Notes: a model not told the origin generated them from the sequence alone. DNA of 64,000 bases from Rhodovastum sp963709085 (GCA_963709085.1 CAVPVB010000007.1:1116001-1180000); one strand, 5' to 3'. Counted from the stretch's first letter, positions 17,805-27,061 are shown. Numbers and translations: made by a program.

Positions 17805-18296
17805 CTAGCGGGCTGCCCCGTCGCGCAGCAGGCGCAGCGCTTCCGCCACCGCTTGCCGGCGCACCGCGCCGCGGTCGCCCGCGAACAGATGGTGCCGCGC
17901 GGAGGTTGGGGCATCGCGACGGGCGAGACCGAACCACACCAGCCCCACCGGCTTGTCCGCAGTGCCGCCGCCCGGACCGGCCACCCCGGTCACCGCCACC
18001 GCAAGGCCAGCCTGCGAGCGGGCCAGTGCGCCCTCGGCCATGCGCCGCGCCACCGCCTCGCTGACCGCGCCGTCCGAGGCGATCAGCGCCGGCGGCACGC
18101 CCAGCATGTCCGTCTTGGCCGCGTTCGAATAGGTGACGAACCCGCGGTCCACCACGTCGGAGCTGCCGGCGATCGCCGTCAGGGTCGCCGCGATCAGGCC
18201 GCCGGTGCAGCTTTCCGCCGTCGCCACCTTCAGCCCGGCCGCCCGGCATGAAGCCAGCACCAATTCCGCCTGTGCCATGAGTTCTGGATCGATCAT
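17805..18296 (-). CDS. pncC: Nicotinamide-nucleotide amidase (CinA C-terminal family)
   Basis: A 163-residue stand-alone CinA C-terminal domain that deamidates NMN to NaMN in NAD recycling. Motifs include KVATAESCTGGLIAATLT with the catalytic Ser, FVTYSNAAKTDMLGV and VAVTGVAGPGGGTADKPVGLVWFGLA. The second ATG (18296) is preferred because AAGGGA stands 6 nt before it but touches the first ATG at 18302. It is 18 bp downstream of pgpA on the same strand. Confidence 0.92.
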   Translation of the reverse strand: MIDPELMAQAELVLASCRAAGLKVATAESCTGGLIAATLTAIAGSSDVVDRGFVTYSNAAKTDMLGVPPALIASDGAVSEAVARRMAEGALARSQAGLAVAVTGVAGPGGGTADKPVGLVWFGLARRDAPTSARHHLFAGDRGAVRRQAVAEALRLLRDGAAR

Positions 18297-18314
18297 ACCC
18301 ATTCCCTTAGCGTA

Positions 18315-18767
18315 TCAGTTCAGCAGGCCCGGCACCGCCCAGCGCACCCCCAAAATCACCAGCGCCGCCAGGCCCCCGGCCAGCACATCGTCGGCCATTA
18401 CCCCGAGCGCCCCGGGCAGCCGCTCCGCCCAGCCTACCGGTCCCGGTTTTGTGATGTCGAACAGGCGGAACGCCGCGAACGCCGCCAGCGCGCCGAATAC
18501 CGACGGATGCGGCAGGGCCAGCAGCGCGATCCACTGACCCGCCACCTCGTCGATCACCACCCAGCCCGGATCGTCGCCGGCCCGCGCCGCGTGCACTGCC
18601 CATAACCCGATACCGGTGACCACGATGGCCCCCGCCGCCAACGCCGCCGGAGACACCCAGAGCAGCGCGAGCCCCGGCAGGAGCGCTGCCAGCGACCCCG
18701 CCGTGCCGGGCGCCACCGGCACCAGCCCCGACCCGCAAAAACTTGCCACCCACCGCGCCGGACTCAT
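18315..18767 (-). CDS. pgpA: Phosphatidylglycerophosphatase A
   Basis: A 150-residue inner-membrane phosphatase making phosphatidylglycerol. Family landmarks are SGLVPVAPGTAGSL, the acidic VVIDEVAGQWI, FRLFDITKPGPV and GVMADDVLAG near the C-terminus, with several membrane helices between. Its ATG overlaps the stop of the upstream alpha/beta hydrolase gene (18764-18767), and pncC follows, forming a three-gene unit. Confidence 0.95.
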   Translation of the reverse strand: MSPARWVASFCGSGLVPVAPGTAGSLAALLPGLALLWVSPAALAAGAIVVTGIGLWAVHAARAGDDPGWVVIDEVAGQWIALLALPHPSVFGALAAFAAFRLFDITKPGPVGWAERLPGALGVMADDVLAGGLAALVILGVRWAVPGLLN

Positions 18768-19585
18768 CCGAGAAATGCCTCCATGGCTGCCACCGCCTCC
18801 GGTTCGGCCAGCGTGGGCGCGTGGCCCGAGTCCGGCACCGTCGCCACCGCCATGTCCGGCCGGGCCGCCCGCATGCGCGCCACCGTCTCCGCCTGCAGCA
18901 GCTTGCTCCGTCCGCCATGCACCAGCAGCAGCGGCACCCGCGCCAGGGCGCCGAACAACGGCCACAGATCGGGCAGTTTCCTCCCGACCGCCTGGGCGAT
19001 GCGGGTGTCCCACAGCGGATGCCAGCGCCCGTCGGCGCCGGGCGCATAGGTCAGCCGGGCAAAATCCCGCCAATCCGCCTCGCTGTGCAGCGACAAATCG
19101 GGCACCACGCGCCGCAGATGCGCCGCCGCCGCGCCGAGGTCGGGCAGGGCAGGGTCGTGGCCGACGTAGCGCCGCACCCACCCGGCCCCCTCGCGGCCGA
19201 TCTCCGGCCCGACATCGTTCAGCACTACGCCCGCCAGCAGCCCCGGCCGCGCCGCCCCAAGCGCCATGGCGAGCAGGCCCCCGAAGCTGGTGCCCACCAC
19301 CACCGCCCGATGCACATGCACCGCCGCGCACACATCCAGCACGTCCCGCAACATCGCCTCCGGCGCATAGCGCGCGACCGACCGCGCCCGCGCCGAGCCG
19401 CCACGCCCGGCATAGTCCAGCGCCACCACCCTCCGCCCCGCGCCATGCCGTGCCGCCACCCCGGCGAAATCGCCGGAGGTGCGCACCAGGCCGGGCAGGC
19501 ATAGCAATGGCAGCCGGTCGCCGCGGCCCCATTCGACGACGCGGAGATGCAGGCCGTCCCAGGCCGCTACGTGGCGGGCGTTCAT
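18764..19585 (-). CDS. Alpha/beta hydrolase
   Basis: A 273-residue alpha/beta-fold hydrolase. The nucleophile elbow is VVVGTSFGGLLAMALG (Ser near residue 99), the oxyanion region LLCLPGLVRTSGDF, and the catalytic His is in DSGHAPTLAEPEAV near the C-terminus. No signal peptide. The substrate is unknown. Translational overlap with pgpA suggests co-expression rather than a shared pathway. Confidence 0.88.
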   Translation of the reverse strand: MNARHVAAWDGLHLRVVEWGRGDRLPLLCLPGLVRTSGDFAGVAARHGAGRRVVALDYAGRGGSARARSVARYAPEAMLRDVLDVCAAVHVHRAVVVGTSFGGLLAMALGAARPGLLAGVVLNDVGPEIGREGAGWVRRYVGHDPALPDLGAAAAHLRRVVPDLSLHSEADWRDFARLTYAPGADGRWHPLWDTRIAQAVGRKLPDLWPLFGALARVPLLLVHGGRSKLLQAETVARMRAARPDMAVATVPDSGHAPTLAEPEAVAAMEAFLG

Positions 19586-19600
19586 GCGGGGGCGGACATA

Positions 19601-19725
19601 AAGGAAGGCCAGGGCTCTGCCCTGGACCCGCCAAGGGCCGAGAGGCCCCTGGACCCCATCACTTTAGGAATGGGTTCTAAGGGCTCCGCCCTTAGCGGGT
19701 CCAGGGCAGAGCCCTGGCCTTCCTT
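19601..19725. repeat. Long intergenic palindrome, copy 2 of 5
   Basis: The outer arms AAGGAAGGCCAGGGCTCTGC and complement bracket inner palindromes (CCAAGGGCCGAGAGGCCCCTGG and TAAGGGCTCCGCCCTTA) and a GGAATGGGTTCT core. It abuts the slt stop codon and lies 15 bp from the hydrolase start. It could fold into a long RNA hairpin on either strand. Confidence 0.85.
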
Positions 19726-21685
19726 CACGTCCGCCCCCCCAGCACCGGATGCGGCGACGGATCGCCCCGCCGCGCCCGGTAGATCGTCTGGTTCTCGATC
19801 ACCCGCTGCACATAATTGCGGGTCTCGTGGAACGTGATCAGTTCGATCCAGTCGATCATGTCCGTCCCGTCGGTGCGCGGGTCGCCATTGGAGATCAACC
19901 ATTCCTGCACGTGGCCGGGTCCCGCGTTGTAGGCGGCGATGGCCAGGGGCACGCTGCCGTTGAAATGGTCGAGCATCTCGCGCAGGTAGGCGGTGCCGAG
20001 CCGGATGTTGGTGCGCGGGTCGGCGGTGAGCGCCGGGAGGGTGACGCGCAGGCCGAGCTTGCGCGCCACCAGGGTGGCGGTTTCCGGCATCAACTGCATC
20101 ATCCCGCGCGCGCCGGCCGGGCTAACGGTGGTGGTATCGAAGCTGCTTTCCTGGCGGATGATGCCGAGGGCCAGGGCCGGATCGATGCCGGCATCGGGCG
20201 GGATATCGGCGGGCGCCGGCCAGCCCGTCTGCAGCAGGGTCACGCCGTCGCGCCCGGCACGGCGGGCCAGGGTGATCGCGGCTTCCGGCAGGCCAAAGCC
20301 GGTCGCCAGCCGGGCGGTCAGGGCACGGTCGGCGGCGTCGGGGGTGATATCGTCCAGGCGGAGCAGGAAGGACTGCGCCCGGGCGGGCTCGCCCCAACTC
20401 ACCAGCCAGGCGGCGCTGCGGGTCAGTTCGCGGCCGGCGAAATCGAGGGCGCGCTGCGGGTCGGCAGGCGGGTCAGGGGTCGCGGCGATGCGGGCGGCCG
20501 GAGTCTGGCCGAGGGCCAGCGCGGCCAACTGGCCGTAGAACGTCGAGGGAAACGTGGCGGCGGCTTCGTATTCGGCGGCGGCGGCTTTGTCGTCACCCTG
20601 GGCGGCCAGGGTCCGCGCCAGCCAGAAATGCGCCCGGCCCTGGGTGATGGCGGATTTGGAAATGCCCGCCAGGGTGCGGAAATGCGGCAGGGCGGTGTCG
20701 GGTGACTTCAGCTTGCGCAGCGAGATGAAGCCGGCGAGGAACTCGGCGTCCAGCAGGCTCTCCCCGGCGGTCTGGGCGTGGCCGGCGGCGAGCGCATAGG
20801 CGCCCAGGGCATCCCCCTGGCGCAACCGGCGGCGGGCCAGGGCGTTACGTTCGTCCCAGAACGCCGCCAGACGGTCCGCCGGGGCGCGCCGCTCGGCCGT
20901 GTTGCCGAGGGTATTCCATAAGGTGAGGGCCGCGTCATCCTGTCCGGCGCGGCGCAGCCAGCGCGCCTGTTCCAGCACGATGCCGGGCTCCTGCCGGTCG
21001 GCCTCGGGCAGTGCGGCCACCAGGGCGGGCGCGTTCGGGTCGTCGCGGCGCAGCGCGAGGCGGGCCTCGGCGCGCGGGCGGTCGGCGGGGTCCAGGCGGC
21101 CCGCCTGACGCCTTGCCGCGTCGGTATCGGTCCAGGCGACGCGGTCGAACCGGGTCCATTGATCGGCGCCGGTGATCGCCACCGTCCAGCGCTGCAGGAA
21201 GCGTGCCTCCCAGGCCGGGTCGGGGGGGCGGCGATCCAGGCGCGCCGGGCCAGGGCGGCCGCATCGCCGGTGCGGCCGAGCTTCGCGTCAGCGTCGGCGC
21301 AACGGAGCAGGGCGGCGGGCGCGGCCACGGTGAAAGGTTTCGGCCGGTCGCACTCGGCGGCGGCGACGGCATCGTCGGGCTCGGCCGCCAGCGCCTCATC
21401 ACGGTGGCGGGCCAGCGCGGCTTGCAGCGGCCAGTCCGGGTTGTCGGCCATGAAGGCGGCGATTTCGCCCGCGCTGGCGGCGCCGGGCGCCATCAGCCGG
21501 TAGAAGGTGACGAGCTTGCGGGCCACTGGGTCGGGCAGGCGGGCGGCGGCGGCATCGGCGTCGGCCCAGCGGTCGGCGCGGATGGCGGCCATCAGTTCCT
21601 GTGCCCCCGCCCGCGGAGCGGCACACAGCAGCGCCGGCAGGGCGGTGAGGAGCGGGACCCCGAATTGGAGAAGCAAGGAGCGCAT
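19725..21685 (-). pseudogene. slt: Soluble lytic transglycosylase (Slt70-like), frameshifted in a G/C homopolymer
   Basis: The gene would encode about 653 residues: signal peptide MRSLLLQFGVPLLTALPALLCAAPRAGA, a superhelical U/L domain, and a C-terminal SLT domain with catalytic Glu in IIRQESSFDTTTVSPAGARGMMQLMP and AAYNAGPGHVQEW. The frame breaks at a run of seven G (21222-21228). One extra base restores IAAPPDPAWEARFLQRW and joins the two halves exactly. A sequencing slip is the simplest reading; a phase-variable tract is possible. If intact, it cleaves periplasmic murein glycan. Confidence 0.85.
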
Positions 21686-21779
21686 GCCCGCTTGTACAAG
21701 CCCCGGCCTTGCGATGCACCATCCGCGCGCTTAGCTTGCCGCCCTCGCAATGCCGAGAAACGTCGAGCGGAGGCCGTGC

Positions 21780-22658
21780 ATGTTCAAAGGGTCGTTTGTT
21801 GCCTTCATCACTCCCATGCGGGCGGACGGCTCGGTGGACGAGAAGGCGCTGGCCGCCTTTGTGGACTGGCAGATCCGCGAGGGCACGCACGGCGTGGTGC
21901 CGGTCGGCACCACCGGCGAGAGCCCGACGCTGAGCCATGACGAGCACAAGCGGGTGGTGGAAATCGCGATCGAGGTGGCGGGGGGCCGCGTGCCGGTGAT
22001 CGCCGGTGCCGGCAGCAACAGCACCGAGGAAGCGATCGCCCTGACCCGGCACGCCAGGCTGGCCGGCGCGGATGCGGCGCTGGTGGTGACGCCGTACTAC
22101 AACAAGCCGACCCAGGAGGGCCTGTTCCTCCATTATACGGCCATCGCCGATGCCGTGGACCTGCCGGTCATCATCTACAACATTCCGCCGCGCAGCGTGG
22201 TGGACATGAGCGTGGAGACCATGGCGCGGCTGGCGAAGCACCCGAACATCGTCGGCGTGAAGGATGCCACCGCCAATCTGGCGCGCCCGCTGCATACGCG
22301 GCGCGCCTGCGGTGAGGATTTCTGCCAGTTCTCGGGCGAGGACCATACCGCGCTTGCGTTCCTGGCGGCCGGCGGGGTGGGCTGCATCAGCGTGACCGGC
22401 AATGTGGCGCCGCGGCTGGTCAGCGCCATGCACAGCGCCTGGCAGGACGGCAAGGTGGCCGAGGCGATGGCGATCCAGAACCGGCTGGTGCCGCTGCATG
22501 ATTCGCTGTTTGCCGAGACCAGCCCGGGGCCGGTGAAATACGCTGCCAGCCTGCTCGGCCACACCAGCGAGAAATGCCGCCTGCCGCTGGCCCCCTGCCT
22601 GGAGCCCACCAAGGCCCGCGTGCGCGCCGCGATGACCGAACTCGGCCTGCTGAATTAG
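21780..22658 (+). CDS. dapA: 4-hydroxy-tetrahydrodipicolinate synthase
   Basis: A 292-residue class I aldolase that condenses pyruvate and aspartate semialdehyde for lysine and diaminopimelate. It contains FVAFITPMRADGSVD, GTTGESPTLSHDEH, VVTPYYNKPTQEGL, YNIPPRSVVDM with the catalytic Tyr, and VGVKDATANL with the Schiff-base Lys. ATG 21780 gives the standard MFKGSFVAFITP start. It diverges from slt. Confidence 0.95.
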   Translation: MFKGSFVAFITPMRADGSVDEKALAAFVDWQIREGTHGVVPVGTTGESPTLSHDEHKRVVEIAIEVAGGRVPVIAGAGSNSTEEAIALTRHARLAGADAALVVTPYYNKPTQEGLFLHYTAIADAVDLPVIIYNIPPRSVVDMSVETMARLAKHPNIVGVKDATANLARPLHTRRACGEDFCQFSGEDHTALAFLAAGGVGCISVTGNVAPRLVSAMHSAWQDGKVAEAMAIQNRLVPLHDSLFAETSPGPVKYAASLLGHTSEKCRLPLAPCLEPTKARVRAAMTELGLLN

Positions 22659-22798
22659 GCGGCGCCGGGTCGCCGCAAGGCGGCGTGCGGCGCTCACGAA
22701 TCTGTTAACCCGGCCGGGGGTATCGCAATGCACGAAACGATTGCGCCGGACGCTCGCGCAGGTGTTGGCTTGCCTGTCACGCTGACAGGAGGTGCGCC

Positions 22799-23833
22799 AT
22801 GGCGGTCTGGAAGGGTATCGTCGGGCGGGGATTCTCTCCGGCCGCATTCCGGAACTATGTCGCCACCCTCGGTTTCTCGGACTGGCGGCCGCAATTCATT
22901 GTTGTCCACAACACCTCCGCGCCACGCTTGTCGGAATGGCATTCGACGCCCGGCGAGCAGCGCATGCGCAACCTGGAATCCTATTACCGCGACCAGGAAA
23001 GCTGGTCCGCCGGACCGCATCTGTTCATTGCCGATGACCTGATCTGGGTATTCACGCCGCTGACCAGCGCAGGTGTTCATTCGCCGAGTTGGAACGCCAT
23101 TTCCTGGGGCGTGGAGATGGTCGGCGAATACGAGGAGGAACCGTTCGGGTCCGCCGTGCGCGACAACGCCGTCGCTGCGCTGGCAGTGCTGCACGGCTGG
23201 CGCGGCATCGGCGCGGAAACGCTGCGTTTTCATAAGGAAGATCCGCTGACCACGCACAAGACCTGTCCGGGGCGGAATGTGGACAAGGCGGATTTGATCG
23301 CCCGCGTGCAGGCCCGCATGCGCGCGGACGCGCCGGGCGAGCATCTGCCCGGGCGCGATCCCGGCAATGCAACGCCGGACGACCGCGCGGACCCGCCGGC
23401 TCCCGTCGTGCAGGGACCGGCGGCCGGTGGCGGGCTCTTTACCACCATCACCGCAACGGAATTCGCCGGTGGCGAAGAATCCGGGATGGACAGCGCCTAT
23501 GGCGGGAAACTTGACGCCAATGCGCCCCAGGTCGCGCTTCCGGCCTGGCTGCCGGTGGAGCGGCGGCGGCTGCGGGTGCGCTCAGTCGCGACCGGACGGT
23601 GGGTCGAATGCCGCGTCAACGATATCGGGCCTTGGAACACACGGGATGCCTACTGGGAAAACGGCGGCCGGCCGCTGGCCGAGGTGCAGCACCGCAACCG
23701 CACGTCGGCGCAGAATGGTTCGGTGCCGGTGAACGATGCGGGAATCGACATGACGCCGGCGGTGTTCGCGTCCCTCGGCATTCCCGGACCGGTCAATACG
23801 CGGCAGACCCATGTGGACTGGGAATTCGCCTAA
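22799..23833 (+). CDS. N-acetylmuramoyl-L-alanine amidase-like protein with extra C-terminal domain
   Basis: A 344-residue protein. The first about 170 residues resemble an amidase_2/PGRP fold: FIVVHNTSAPRLSEWH, AGPHLFIADDLIWVFTPL, WGVEMVGEY and the late TTHKTCPGRNV with the zinc His and Cys-Pro. After a Pro/Asp linker, residues about 215-340 form a second domain with VECRVNDIGPWNTRDAYWENGGRP, resembling a double-psi barrel or phage tail-type domain. No signal peptide is visible, so an endolysin-like or phage-derived origin is possible. The ATG follows AGGAGGTG. Confidence 0.75.
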   Translation: MAVWKGIVGRGFSPAAFRNYVATLGFSDWRPQFIVVHNTSAPRLSEWHSTPGEQRMRNLESYYRDQESWSAGPHLFIADDLIWVFTPLTSAGVHSPSWNAISWGVEMVGEYEEEPFGSAVRDNAVAALAVLHGWRGIGAETLRFHKEDPLTTHKTCPGRNVDKADLIARVQARMRADAPGEHLPGRDPGNATPDDRADPPAPVVQGPAAGGGLFTTITATEFAGGEESGMDSAYGGKLDANAPQVALPAWLPVERRRLRVRSVATGRWVECRVNDIGPWNTRDAYWENGGRPLAEVQHRNRTSAQNGSVPVNDAGIDMTPAVFASLGIPGPVNTRQTHVDWEFA

Positions 23834-23915
23834 GCCTGGGAATTCGTCTCAGCCACGCCGGCGCTTCTTTGCAAAGCCCCTCCCACAAGGGAAGCGAAGC
23901 ACCTACAATGCGCGG

Positions 23916-24401
23916 ATGGCCACCGCGAAGAAAAAATCCTCCCTGATCTCGCACGGCGTCGCGGCGCAGAACCGCAAGGCGCGCTTCGACTATTCCATTA
24001 AAGAAACCATTGAGGCCGGCATGGTTCTGAAAGGGCCGGAGGTGAAGTCGTTGCGCGCCGGCCGGGCCACCCTGACCGAGGCCTGGGCCGGCGAGCGTGA
24101 GGGCGAGTTGTGGCTGTTCAACTGCTACATCCCCGAATACCAGGGCGGCGTGCTGTCGCGCTTCGAGCCGCGCGCGCCGCGCAAGTTGCTGGTCAAGCGC
24201 AAGGAAGCCAATCGCCTGCTCAGCGCGGTGGCGCGCGACGGGATTACGCTGGTGCCGCTCGACATCCATTTCAACGATCGTGGCATCGCCAAGGTGCAGT
24301 TGGGCGTCGGCCAGGGCCGCACCAAGGGCGACAAGCGCCACGCCGTCGCCGAGCGCGACTGGCAGCGCGACAAGGCGCGGCTGATGCGCGACCGCGGATA
24401 G
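23916..24401 (+). CDS. smpB: SsrA-binding protein SmpB
   Basis: A 161-residue tmRNA partner for ribosome rescue. Conserved blocks are ISHGVAAQNRKARFDYSIKET, GMVLKGPEVKSLRAG, GELWLFNCYIPEYQ, RKLLVKRKEANRLL and a basic C-terminal tail (RTKGDKRHAVAERDWQRDKARL). ATG 23916 gives the usual start; the frame extends upstream without family similarity. In many alphaproteobacteria it follows dapA, as here with one insertion (the amidase-like gene). Confidence 0.96.
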   Translation: MATAKKKSSLISHGVAAQNRKARFDYSIKETIEAGMVLKGPEVKSLRAGRATLTEAWAGEREGELWLFNCYIPEYQGGVLSRFEPRAPRKLLVKRKEANRLLSAVARDGITLVPLDIHFNDRGIAKVQLGVGQGRTKGDKRHAVAERDWQRDKARLMRDRG

Positions 24402-24469
24402 CAGCTTGCCCTGACCGTCGCCGCCCCCATCTGCCTTGGCTGAAACGGAGCCGGGCAGGGAGGGGCAGT

Positions 24470-25015
24470 ATGGCTGAGATCGGCCGCCGGTCGGTGCTGC
24501 TGGGGGGCGTGGCGATGGGCACCGGCAAGCCGGTATCGGCGGTGACGGCCTGGGATTTTTCCTTCCCGTCGATCGAGGAAGGCACGCTGGACCTCGCCGC
24601 GTTTCGCGGCCGTGTGCTGCTGGTGACCAACACGGCGAGCTTCTGCGGCTACACCTACCAGTACGAACAGCTGGAAAAGCTGCACCGCGCGTTTGCCGGG
24701 CGGGGCCTGACCGTGGTTGGCGTGCCGAGCCAGGACTTCAACCAGGAGAGCGGCAGCAACGCGGAGGTGAAGCGGTTCTGTGAGGCGACCTTCGGGGTCG
24801 AGTTCCCGATGGCCGGCATTTTGCACGTACGCGGGGCGCAGGCGCATCCGTTCTATGCCTGGGTGAAGGCGCGGACCGGCTGGGAGCCGGCATGGAATTT
24901 CAACAAGGTGCTGATTGGCCGCGACGGCCTGGTGCGCGGCACGTTCGGTTCCGGCGACGAGCCCTACGGCCCGAAACTGCAATCCGCCATAGCCGCCCAA
25001 CTGGCCACGGCGTAG
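24470..25015 (+). CDS. Glutathione peroxidase family protein
   Basis: A 181-residue thiol peroxidase. The peroxidatic Cys lies in NTASFCGYTYQYEQLEKL; GVPSQDFNQESGSN and WNFNKVLIGRDG are typical family motifs with the catalytic Gln and Trp-Asn. The N-terminus IGRRSVLLGGVAM resembles a short twin-arginine leader, so export is possible though weak. It should reduce hydroperoxides using thioredoxin or glutathione. The ATG at 24470 follows GGGAGGGG. Confidence 0.9.
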   Translation: MAEIGRRSVLLGGVAMGTGKPVSAVTAWDFSFPSIEEGTLDLAAFRGRVLLVTNTASFCGYTYQYEQLEKLHRAFAGRGLTVVGVPSQDFNQESGSNAEVKRFCEATFGVEFPMAGILHVRGAQAHPFYAWVKARTGWEPAWNFNKVLIGRDGLVRGTFGSGDEPYGPKLQSAIAAQLATA

Positions 25016-25030
25016 CCAGCGCCCCTTTAC

Positions 25031-25113
25031 GGAATGGGTTCCAAGGGCCTCCCGGCCGTCGTGCCGAAGGCGCGCGATGCGCGACAGCGGGTCCAGGGCA
25101 GAGCCCTGGCCTT
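25031..25113. repeat. Partial intergenic palindrome, copy 3 of 5
   Basis: Only the right half of the family is kept: a GGAATGGGTTCCAAGGGC core and the outer arm GGGTCCAGGGCAGAGCCCTGGCCTT. The middle is replaced by an unrelated GC-rich hairpin (AAGGCGCGCGATGCGCGACAG). It lies between convergent gpx and uracil-DNA glycosylase genes. Confidence 0.65.
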
Positions 25114-25117
25114 GACT

Positions 25118-25777
25118 TCAATACACTTGCAACCGCCCCACAATATCCAGCATCACCGCCTGAAACATCTCCTCAGTCAACCGTTTGGTCGAAGTGTTAT
25201 AACGGCTGACATGGTAACTATCGGCCAGCAGCAGCCCGTCCGGCAGTTCGTGCAGGGCGCCGTGGCGGAAGCGGATGCGGGCGGGCGGGATGCCGCAGGC
25301 CTTTAGAACTGCCGCATGGGCCAGCACGCCGAGTGCCAGCACCACGCGCAAATTGGGCATGCCGTGCAGTTCGCCGGCCAGGAACGGGTTGCAGGTGGCG
25401 ACTTCGGCGGGCTCGGGCAGGTTGGCCGGCGGCACGCAGCGCACCGCGTTGACGATGCGGGTGTCCTTCAGCACCAGCCCGTCATCGGCAGCGGCCTGGT
25501 AGCAGCCCTCGGCGAGGCCGAGGTGCAGCAGCGTATGGTACAGCAGCAGCCCGGCATGGTCGCCGGTGAAGGGCCGGCCGGTGCGGTTGGCGCCGCGCAG
25601 GCCCGGCGCCATGCCCACCACGAGCAGCCGCGCGTCGGCCGGTCCGAAGCTGGGCACCGGCGCGTTGAACCAGTCGGGGTTGGCGGTGCGGTTGGCCTGG
25701 CGGAAGGCCGCCAGGCGGGGGCAGAGCGGGCAATCACGCACCGGGGCGGCGATCGCGGAGGTCTCGGTGCGGATCAT
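25118..25777 (-). CDS. Uracil-DNA glycosylase, family 5 type
   Basis: A 219-residue DNA repair glycosylase. The N-terminal CPLCPRLAAFR is an iron-sulphur-type cysteine pair. GMAPGLRGANRTGRPFTGDHAG is the family 5 (UdgB) active-site motif, lacking the catalytic Asp of family 4, and SYHVSRYNTSTKRLT is the C-terminal His motif. It removes uracil or other deaminated bases. Alternative in-frame starts lie at 25786 and 25825; 25777 avoids overlap with the NYN gene. Confidence 0.9.
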   Translation of the reverse strand: MIRTETSAIAAPVRDCPLCPRLAAFRQANRTANPDWFNAPVPSFGPADARLLVVGMAPGLRGANRTGRPFTGDHAGLLLYHTLLHLGLAEGCYQAAADDGLVLKDTRIVNAVRCVPPANLPEPAEVATCNPFLAGELHGMPNLRVVLALGVLAHAAVLKACGIPPARIRFRHGALHELPDGLLLADSYHVSRYNTSTKRLTEEMFQAVMLDIVGRLQVY

Positions 25778-25802
25778 GGGGGGCATCAGACCGGGGAGGG
25801 GG

Positions 25803-26411
25803 TCAGACCGGTTCCGCACCACCATCGGCGAACGGTTCGGCGGGGGTCTGGCGCAGCGACAGGCGGGCGTTGCGTGGTTCCATCTGCCGGCGGGTGAATT
25901 CCGGTGCGATCTCAGCCAGTTCCAGGAACTGGTCGGCCTGGCGGCGAAGTTCGTCGGCGACCATGGGCGGGGTGGTGCGAATCGAGGATACCACGGACAC
26001 CCGCACGCCGCGGCGCTGCACGGCCTCGACCAGCCGGCGGAAGTCCGAGTCGCCGCTGAACAGCACGGCGTGGTCGATTTTGTCGGCCAGTTCGAGCATG
26101 TCGATGGCCAGTTCGATGTCCATATTGCCCTTGACCCGGCGGCGGCCGGTGGAGTCGGTGAACTCCTTCGCGGGTTTCGTTACCAAAGTATAACCATTGT
26201 AAGCGAGCCAGTCCGTCAGGGGTTTGAGTGGCGAATATTCCTCAGTTTCCAATACCGCTGAATAGTAATAGGCGCGGATGATATGGGCTTTTTTGCGAAA
26301 GAATTCGAGCAGGTTCCGGTAGTCTACATCGAAGCCCAGGTTTCGCGAGGCTGAATACAGGTTTGCCCCATCGATAAACAATGCGGTGCGTTCTGTGGGA
26401 AGGAAATGCAT
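25803..26411 (-). CDS. NYN-domain (LabA/DUF88) protein
   Basis: A 202-residue PIN-like nuclease-fold protein. The acidic residues of a NYN active site are visible: LFIDGANLYSASR, VKGNMDIELAIDML and AVLFSGDSDFRRLVEAV. Such proteins are predicted RNases. This gene conventionally lies beside folK-rpoZ-relA/spoT in alphaproteobacteria, as it does here, diverging from folK. ATG 26411 is chosen because the domain begins 10 residues later. Confidence 0.9.
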   Translation of the reverse strand: MHFLPTERTALFIDGANLYSASRNLGFDVDYRNLLEFFRKKAHIIRAYYYSAVLETEEYSPLKPLTDWLAYNGYTLVTKPAKEFTDSTGRRRVKGNMDIELAIDMLELADKIDHAVLFSGDSDFRRLVEAVQRRGVRVSVVSSIRTTPPMVADELRRQADQFLELAEIAPEFTRRQMEPRNARLSLRQTPAEPFADGGAEPV

Positions 26412-26554
26412 CAGATATGGGCCTTTCTGGCGTTGGTTGTGATTGCTGCGATGGAATCGGGTCGGATCAACACAAGCCTCCGACATCAAAGGATGATAGT
26501 CCAGCAAGCAAGTTGCCGGAAGGTGAAAGCTTCATTTCCACGTGAGGTGCGGAC

Positions 26555-27061
26555 GTGATTCTCGTTGCTATCGGTGCCAATCTGCCCGGTCATGACGGGC
26601 GGTCGCCGCTCGCCACCTGCCGGGCCGCCGTCGAGGCGTTGCGCGCCTTGCCGGGATTGCGTTTCGTTGCGGCCTCACCATTTTATCGCACCGCGCCGGT
26701 GCCGCTTTCCGACCAGCCGGATTACGTCAACGGCGCCGTCCGGCTTGAAGGGGCGGCCGATCCGGTCGAATTGCTGGCCCGTCTGCAGGCGATCGAGGCC
26801 CGGGCGGGGCGGGTGCGCGGGGTGGCCAACGCGGCGCGCATCCTCGACCTCGACCTCATCGACCTGAACGGGGCGGTGCGCGACGCGCCCGACCCGGTGC
26901 TGCCGCACCCGCGCGCGCATCTGCGCGGCTTCGTGCTGTGTCCGCTGCGCGACGTGGCCCCGGACTGGCGGCATCCGCTTCTCCGGGCGGGGGCGGAGGC
27001 GCTGCTGCGTGCCCTGCCGCCGCCGGATGCCGCCCCCGCTTTGATGGCCGCCCCGCTTTGA
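26555..27061 (+). CDS. folK: HPPK (2-amino-4-hydroxy-6-hydroxymethyldihydropteridine pyrophosphokinase)
   Basis: A 168-residue folate enzyme that transfers pyrophosphate from ATP to the pterin alcohol. Family motifs are VAIGANLPG, FYRTAPVPLSDQPDYVNGAV and RVRGVANAARILDLDLIDLNG, followed by LPHPRAHLRGFVLCPLRDVAPDW. Translation starts at a GTG. It precedes rpoZ by 128 bp. Confidence 0.94.
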   Translation: MILVAIGANLPGHDGRSPLATCRAAVEALRALPGLRFVAASPFYRTAPVPLSDQPDYVNGAVRLEGAADPVELLARLQAIEARAGRVRGVANAARILDLDLIDLNGAVRDAPDPVLPHPRAHLRGFVLCPLRDVAPDWRHPLLRAGAEALLRALPPPDAAPALMAAPL

